The translations under genes were made by a program, and so were the position numbers. Below the pieces are notes generated by a model, which worked only from the letters and a program-made list of their open reading frames with translations, was not told the origin of the DNA and did not search any database. A DNA stretch of 64,000 nt, from the NCBI GenBank assembly GCA_964017195.1, contig OZ024898.1:1002501-1066500 (forward strand), given 5' to 3'. This stretch comes from Siderastrea radians (taxonomy: Eukaryota; Cnidaria; Anthozoa; Scleractinia; Rhizangiidae). Each line of letters starts with the position of its first letter. The stretch's first letter is position 1. Of the stretch, positions 34,901-43,900 are shown piece by piece.

Positions 34901-37900
34901 GAGTTCAATAATTGTTTTACCATTCAACAAGACAACGTGTTTTTGCGCTTGGTTCACAATTATTTATTCCTGCACCAAATGCGCGCTTTCATTTCGTTCA
35001 AAACTTTAATGTTCTGCACAAAAAATACAAAATTAGTAAATACCGCTTTCGCCAGTAATTAATTGCTTTAAAACGAATACATCAACTGATTTGCCAAAAA
35101 GTTCAACGTTCAAAAGGAAGATTCACGCTTTTTTCTTCAATTTTTTTAGTCAAAAATCGCAGAAGTTCCGCACTTTAATGGCTTACTTGCCCGCGTTTGA
35201 GTTTGAGCTCTGAACAGGTGACTCAACTGCGCACGAGCAGAATTATTCGCAGCAAAACAACTTCGCACCGTAATGCGCATGAGCAGACAATTATTCGTAG
35301 GCAGTTATTTGCAGTGACGTAATGGCCTCTCAGCCAATTAAAACGCCGGATAAAATAGCGTGAATGATAAATACAGTTATTTTCCGGTAACTCGAACCCT
35401 CGGTAACTCGAAGCTCGCGCTAACTCGAACCAAAATTGATTTCCCCTGGATTTGCTCTGTACATTTAACTGTAATTTTACCCTCAATAACTCGAACCTCC
35501 CGCTAACTCGAACTGAAATCCTATTCCCTGCAGGTCATTTTGTTTATAATTTTACCCTTGATAACTCAAACCTCGTTTGTCAAAGTGTAATGAGACGCAA
35601 AACATACTCCAGAACACTGAATTTATTTTGAATCAATTTTCGAAAAATTGAGAAGCATTGTAGTTTTGAAGTGTCTAATTGTCGTTTGTGTAAATTTCCC
35701 TAGTTTCCTGGTACACAAATCGTGTCAGTTGTTTCTCTGAGAATACCTGTGATAAGTGGTGTCAGCAGGAATCCCATCCCCTGATAACTCGAACTCCCGA
35801 TAACTCGAACCTTTTTTGATTTCTCTTGAAGTTTCGAGTTATCGGGAGTCAACTGTACTTATCATTGTTGTCTTTCTGTTGATTCCCAGACTGGTGAAAG
35901 TCTCCCAGTGTCGTTTGGTAGAAATCTGAAGGCACAGCAGTCCGCAAGAACTCTTTTCGCTTTAGCTCATCGTCATGGGGACATTCTTCGAGAAGGCTGG
36001 AAAAACATCATGGATTGTATGCTTCAACTGTTCAAGGCCAAAATGCTGCCCAAAACACTGGTCGAGGTGAAGAGATTCGCATTGATTTTCGACAGAACAC
36101 GAACGTCGTAACACTCCTTGGCTGACAATAAGAATGAAAGCAAACATAAGAGCTGGATGTGGTGTCCAGTGGATCTCTGGGTTGACTCAGTGGTTCATTG
36201 AATTTGTTGTTCATTTCCATTGTCGTTAAAGTGATGCTCGTTATCTCGTATCCTTTTTAGGCTGAAGACTTTGTCGAAGCTAGCGGAAGAATCAGTCTTC
36301 TTCCAGAAGAGCTGCCGTCTATAAGGTGTGTGTTCGATAACATAAAAAAAACGGGCAGTTAGCGGAGAGCACTGGTCTTGTTGTGCAACAAAAAAAAAAG
36401 AATTATTAGTCTCTTATATTGATGGTCTTGATTTCTATCTACTTTGGGGACCATTCATTTTTTATGGGGTAGGGGGGGGGGGGGGGGCTGGTGGGATTTG
36501 ATGGGTAGTACCTGTAAAATATAATGACCCCCCTCTACATTAGAAATTTTTCACCTGGTCCCCCCTTGTAGTCCTAAATATTTGAGATGACCCCCCCCAA
36601 AAAAAAAAGGAAAAAAGGGAAAAGTGATAAAGCAAATCTAAAACTTATCAAGCTTAAATGAAACAGTCAATTTTAACACTCAAGTCCTGCAGGAGTAAAC
36701 GTCTTTATTGACATGCACTAAAGGTAATTTTCTGGTAGGAGTTCCAGGGGTATCTTCCCCTGGAAAATTTGAAAATCTAGAGATGCTCTAATGCAATTTG
36801 GTGCGTTCTGAAGTAAATAAACAGACAATTAAGGCCGGTTTAAAGTACTATTTTGGACACTGTTATCAGTTGTTTTAGAATTAGACCAGCAGAGGCCAAA
36901 AAAGAGTTGACGGTAGAGTTGCCGTTGGGTGTATAATAAAGTAGGGGGCTCTGGGGCATTCTCCCCCAGGAAAATTTGAATTTTCAGAACCTTAGAATCG
37001 CTATAGTTGGCCTTCTGGCACTGACGTTTGCATTATTACAGATGCTGTCACTACTAAACTGAAAGGAAATTTTGTTGGTGACCCCCCTTCACACACCATA
37101 TTTCTCTGGCTGGCCCCCCCTTTGAAGCCATATTTTTTTGCATGGCCCCCCCCCCCTCAAATCCCACCAGCGCCCCCTACCTCATAAAAAATGAATGGTC
37201 CCTTGAATGGAGTACCATCCGATAAAAATGAACACGTGAAATGGTGTTCTTTATTTTGGTGAGGTGCCATACGTTCTTACCTTAAGGGCGACTTGCTCTC
37301 ATTTGTCCTCGTGAGCGCGTCAGTTGAGCTAAAGATCACCCCCTACCAAGGTCAATTTAGAGATATTTTATTTCTGGCAGCTAATAATAACCTTGAGCTT
37401 TCACTCTGGCTGTATTTAGGGTAGATCTGAGAACCTCTCTAACTTAAGTTTCACTTGTCATTCACAGACAGGAAACATCGATATTTTCATGGTGGTACTT
37501 AGTGAACCCAGAGCCAGCAAGTAACAGAGGACAGACGGCAGAGGATAAAGAGGCACAGAAACAAGCACATAACTGCATCAGAGTGAGTACTGCTAACTCA
37601 TCTTGTAACACATTCAGTGCTATGTAACCCTTTAAGCCCCAATAGTGACAAGCATCTAATTTCTCCTCACAATATCACTACCAGGTCAAACATGCAGGGC
37701 ATGAGAATGAAGAAAATGATAACCAGCGATGAGAGGACTTGATTTTTATGAAAATTCTCCCATCCAGTACCATAAGAAACATACAAAGAACAGTGAGGAG
37801 AAAATGCATGCTGATATTGCATTATTGGGGCTTAAAGAGTGAACGATGCTACTCGACAACATCCCTGTGGTTTTTGAGAACGCGTGATAGTCTCTTGGTT

Positions 37901-40900
37901 CAGTTTTGGACTTCAGTTTTGAAGTTCGCCGACTTCGCGTTATATACTTTGCTCTACATTGCCTTTCGCGACCCAGGGAATAAATGGATGGTTCCCCCCC
38001 CTCCACCCCCTCTTATAAACCCTCTCCTCCAATAAGCCCCGCTTTTGGAAGCCGGATTTTGTAATAAACCACCCCTCTCCATTAGCCCCCACCCCCCTCC
38101 CCCTCAGTTTGAAATATCTGTTAAATGATCCATATCAAGCTTTTAGTAATATGTTTCAGTAATATTTCGTTGGGGAAATTTGGTCTTCCATTTCCCAGAA
38201 GTACCATTACATTAGAGTATAAATTCTGTTATAGTTGCAATTCTGTGATACACACACCATTTTTGTCCCTATTAGCCAACGATCTAGAATAATTAAAAAA
38301 TAATAATTTGATTTGTCATTAAAAATTTTATGATTTGAAATAAGCCCCCCGTCACTATTAAGTCCCCCTCTCTGAAAAGCTCCCCTTTCCGAGGTCAAAA
38401 ATTAAATAAGCCCCGGGGGCTTCACGAAGCGTTTAAGGTAATTACTAGGAGGGCATAGGAGTAACCTGCGATAAACTGGAATCATACCCACGGTGGACAG
38501 AGGGGAGGGGGTGGGGGTCACATGTAAGGTCCTTAGCTCTCCTTGAAAGCGAGAAGATGGAGTTGAGATTGAGAGAATGTCAACTGAAAACTCGCTTTTA
38601 TTTACTTTGGGAAGTTTTACATAAGGAAGTCGCAGAGAAGGTACAACCTCTTGCTATGGGAGAATAACGATTTTCTTTTGATTTCTTTTTCGTTAGGATT
38701 GTCACCCAGAACTCCTCATCTCAGAGAGCAAGTTTTTGAGACCTGAGTCACTGAATGAATTAATGAAGGTTGTTTTTTTTTAGTGCTTGTCAGCTTAACT
38801 GTTTTGTAGTTGTTCAATGCGTTTCAACTACATTATCTGCCTCGTAATAGCATTAACTTAAGCGTTGATTTGTGGCCGTTATAAATACTTTTGTCCTGTG
38901 CTTACATAAGGTTGTTTTCTCCAGGTACTAATTTATAATTCAAGTGTTGATAATCAAGAATCTTATGACGAAGAGGCTGCAGTTTTCTTCCTTGAGCTTC
39001 TGATCAGAGTTGTTTTGCAAAACAGGTAACATCACAAATTCACAACTTTCTCGAGGTGTTCTTTACTTAGAAAATCCTCTTTGTCGGTGTAGATTGGCCG
39101 ATAATCATTCGGCCTTGTACAGACGTTGACGTTTTAAATACACTGTAGTGTTGCATTTTAACTGCTTTCTTCACATTTTTAAATGAAATGTAAACTGTTT
39201 TTAAATCAGTTAGATTTCTTTTATTCACCTTATATTGTCACTGAAAAGCCCCACCAGGGGAATGTCAATAAAGTGTTGTGTTGTTGTGTTGTTGTGGCTT
39301 GTTGTTGTGTTGTGTTCTGTTCTGTTCTATTCTATTCTATTCTATTCTATTCTATTCTATTCTATTCTATTCTATTCTATTCTATTCTATTCTATTCTAT
39401 TCTATTCTATTCTATTCTATTCTATTCTATTCTATTCTATTCTATTCTATTCTATTCTATTCTATTCTATTCTATTCTATTCTATTCTATTCTATTCTAT
39501 TCTATTCTATTCTATTCTATTGGAAAATTGCGGCGAGATTTCCGAGGATAGCCCTCCGAAGACATCCGAATAAATAACCGATTGACTCTTAAACCACAGG
39601 ATAAAAGTTCCTTGACAGGCCTAATTAGTAACGCGATTCTTGAAGAAAGTTGTCTTACGGGACAAGAGAACGTCAGAAATTTAAGTAGGGAAATCGCCTG
39701 AGGAACAACTACCAACTTACATGCTAGTCGTGCGTTTCAAGAACAAACAAATATAAGAGGTAACAAAAATGTAACAATTTATTTAACTTTCTGTTTCGTA
39801 ATTTCAGGGATCGTGTTTCTGCATTGTGGGGAACCGTAAGAGATCATCTGTCCAATATCCTTGTGAACGCAACTCAACACAGGTAACCTTACATAACAAG
39901 TAACGTATATAAAAAGACTATTTACACAACCTGTGGCACTTTCTTGGGGGATTCACAAAAGAGTGGAATCATCAGTCTTGATTTTCATAATTAGGTAACT
40001 TATTAATAAGTTTTCACATAAGAACTTTTCTAACTAGAAAATTGTGAGTGATTTTCGTGAACCTCTGACCAAAGGTGTGTGAAACAGGGAACCAACCAGA
40101 TTTCGGTTTTGTCTAATAGAAATTAATTCTGATTTGCTTTTTCCCGCAGTTCAATTGTAGAAAGATCTGTTGTGGGCTTGTTACGCCTGGCGATCCGCCT
40201 TTTGCACAAAGAAGAAGTCTCCAGTCAAGTTCTTTTAACTTTGCGAATCCTTTTATTAATGAAATACAATGTTCTTCAAGCTTGTGGCCGACAAATTTCA
40301 TTCGGACTCCATGAACTCATACGGACTAATGCGTCGAGCATAACAGCTGCTAGAGACTGGGTTACAGTATTTACGCTTTTGGAGTGCGTCGGCGCTGCTG
40401 CTTCTCTGCCGACCGTCACTTCCGGTCCTGTTGCCGTGACAACAGTTTCCAAGGATACGGACAGCGACTCGATCTCTGGAGACTTCGAGTTTGCTGAGGG
40501 TCTTTCGAACACAGAGAGTGACGTTAGTTCGTTTACAAGTGTAGAGGCCGATTCAGGGTTGGGTGGAGGCACATTAGGGGACAATTGGCTTGTGATAACA
40601 AAACAGGACTCGGAAAGTTCACCTGCAAACCAGTATGAACTGACAGTAGGAGTTAAACTTAACAAACATGACAGTAAATCGTTTGTGAAATCTTGCCAGA
40701 GCCTGGCGTTTTTAATCCGCGATAATGCGCACGTGACAAAAGAGAATTACTTGCAGTGTGTACACGCGATCCGCGTGTTTTCAGAAGCGAGTCTTAATGG
40801 CGGTGCGGGTTACAGACAAGACGGATGGCAGTACAAGGAAAACGCGGCTGATTACAAAGGCAGCTGGGGACGCAACAGCAAAAAGGCGGCCGCAGCGTCT

Positions 40901-43900
40901 GGGAGGTCAAGGAAAGTCAGCCCCACGAGTTTAAAAACGCGTAAATCGACAAAGTCTGCCACAAGCAGCCCTGCAACCAGTGAAGACGAAGCTGAGATTG
41001 TAGAAACCATAAACAACACTTACGATGCCATGTCACTTCAGCTTACAGAACTCATGTACACGCTTCACACGCACGGCAGCGGGCTGTTCGAACAAGCACC
41101 TGATGATGGTAGCCAATCGCAGCTGAGCAAAGCCGGCGACGTCACAGCAGCACGTGATCAGGGCATGGAGTTTCTGTGGAGCAAGTGCTGGTGTCCCCTG
41201 CTGCAGGGAATTGCCCGAATGTGTTGTGACATGCGCCGTGATGTCAGGATGTCGGCTCTAACATATCTTCAGCGCGCTTTGTTGGTTCATGATTTGCAAG
41301 CTCTGTCCGCGGTGGAGTGGGAAGCCTGTTTTAACAAGGTAAGTCTTGTGCAAGTATTGTTACAGAAAATGTCGGTGTTTTTTCCAGACATATGTGTTGC
41401 TGTAGTGTGTTCTTGTCTTGCTTTCCGCAATGCCACACAAAAGTGTGTAAATATTGAGTTATATCAACGTGCTAAGCTATATCTCGGCCCATTAGAATCT
41501 GGTATTTAAATGTTGAAATGTTTTTAGTAGTTTCGGTTACCTCATTCAGATAGGTTTGGAAATAGACTACCCAAAAATGTTGTTTTCTAATTGTTGTATC
41601 TTAAATTGAAAGAAGTAACTCTTAGTCCATTAGTTTCTTTACACCAGCGGCTCATTGCGCGCGTGTCACGTTTCCACGCGGCAGGGTTTTCCGCGCTTGC
41701 TCGCGTGTTCTTTTTGCTCGACTATCCGTGAGCAGAAAGAGAGTCTGCTCGAAGCAAAGAGAAATAAAAGCAGGGAAAAGAATTTCTAACTTTTATCTGT
41801 GTATTGTAGGTTTTGTTTCCTATGCTTGCTCGTCTGTTGGAAGTCAACAACACAGATCCAATGAGTGTGGAGGAGACACGGATGAGAGCCGCTACACTGC
41901 TATGCAAGGTATTCAAAACTTATAGCATTACTCCACATATTTTTTGCATTTTTATCCAGCTCACCCATTTAAAATACATGTCTTGTACCACATGTCGGAA
42001 GTAAAAAATAGTGATCAGTTTACAAAGGCTGAAAGTTGTGCTTTTTTATCCCAAAAAACATTAGCGGACTAGGTCGAGTATGTTGTTTAATTTTATGTTG
42101 TGAAGACAATTTGCGGACCATAGGCTAACTCTCTTTCCTTTTCACTCGAGGACTTGCCCCTGGGATAACTTTCTTTGTGTATTAAGTTACTTCATGTGAA
42201 CTACCCATTCTCGCGCAAAAATCTACTTCCGGGGACCAAAACTCCTGACGTACTAATCCACAGACCAGCGCGCCGTCCCAAAAACTCCAGGATAATTTTG
42301 CTGTATTTTTGTTTGTTATATCCAGGTGTTCCTGCAGCACTTGACGCCGCTGTTATCACTCTCCACGTTTACCGCCCTGTGGCTCACCATCCTGGACTTC
42401 ATGGACAAATACATGCATGCAGACAAGAGCGATCTTCTGGTGAGCTGTCTTACCCACATTTTTGTTCTTACCTTTTACACAGGTTTCGTTTCGTTATTCT
42501 GGCCCCTCTTTCGCGAAATTAAATTCCCACAGTTAGACCACAGAAAGGAATTGTGAAATTTATCAGATACTCGCTGGCCATTACTCAAATTTCGCGTGGT
42601 AATGTATTCCACGAAGAGAGGGTGGAGGGCGAGAGCGAACCCCCATACATCGGCCGATTCCGATGAAAATTATTTGAAATCTATTTTTGGTTCTGTGTCA
42701 TGGGTGCGAACTAATACCAAATTTCAAATAATTATCATGGGGCACAGGGATTCACTCTCTTACTTCATCATCTCTTGGTTCTACTCAAGACGAATAAGAT
42801 TTGCCCTTGTTTATTGCAGTTGTTATTGGCAATAACAAGATTGTGATACATGTCCTTTTGAAATGGAAACTCTTTTTATTTTTGGACTGCAGTTCTTTTT
42901 CTTTTCCCCGATTTTTTTTACATGAATCGTTGAATTTCGCGAAAAATTTCACCCAGACATTTTACACAGAAAATCGCTCATGGAACTTTAAAAGGACGTG
43001 TCGCTGTGTAGTATCTCGCGCCATAAATCACCTAATTTTGTTCTCCTTAAAATTTCCCGTAAAAACGTAGTATTTTAACACAACTATTCTTTCTCTCGAC
43101 AGTTCGAAGCTATTCCTGAATCTCTGAAGAACATGTTGCTAGTGATGTCTACAGCCGGGATATTTGATGAAGAAGAGTGCACTCTTACCGCTCATTCCCA
43201 GTCCACTGAAGACCGCAAGACACACAAGAGGACTGATTCCGAGATTCACAAATACTCCGCCCTGTGGCAGGTCACGTGGGAGAGAATCGACTGCTTTTTA
43301 CCCAATCTCCGACAGGAGCTTTTCACGCCTCGTAGCCAGCCTCCCCCGGCCAACACGTCTCAAGTGAAGGCTGAGCCAGAGAAGGTGACGGTGGAGGAAC
43401 CCAGGCCTGCGCTACCAGAAATGCCTGTGGAAGGTAAGATGTGTGGTGTGACTGTGTTACAGTCCACCCCAATGTAGTTTGAAAAGCTCTCTCTCTCTCT
43501 GCTCTTCGGATTCTCGTACATAAATTGTTCACTAGTAAAGTAAGTCGGTAATTTAATTGCTGTATCTGTTTTAGCAAATTGTTTTTTTAATTGTTCATCT
43601 GGCCTATGATTGTCCTTAATCAAATTACGCTGAGGACGTTAAGAGCCTGGGCCTTAACCATCCTTAATACTGAGTGACTGGGTTTGAAGGTGACTCCTTA
43701 GGAAAGCTTTAGAGTGAACAACTATATGACCCAAGAAGAAATTATGGTTTCAGTCTATTTTCTCGGGTTCGCAATGTAAGTGAAACTTCTATTCAGTAAC
43801 CGGAATCAAACGACAACAAGAGATAGTGAGAATGTGAAACTCTTGCTTTCGTTTAATTTCCAGCTGCCTTGTACTTTCGTCGATTCTGGTGCGCGCTCAT

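Noticed and set aside
34763..35009. Paired 64-68-codon frames on both strands
   Set aside because: They arise from a near-perfect hairpin, so both strands read alike.
39183..39577. Three overlapping ~100-120-codon open frames encoding FYSIL repeats
   Set aside because: They are translations of the (TTCTA)n pentanucleotide array; a 5-bp period without stops is open in several frames. The region is GBF1 intron 28.
41339..41509. 57-codon extension of exon 30 as an alternative GBF1 C-terminus
   Set aside because: It begins after a normal donor, has no similarity to the family, and exon 31 continues the conserved protein in phase.
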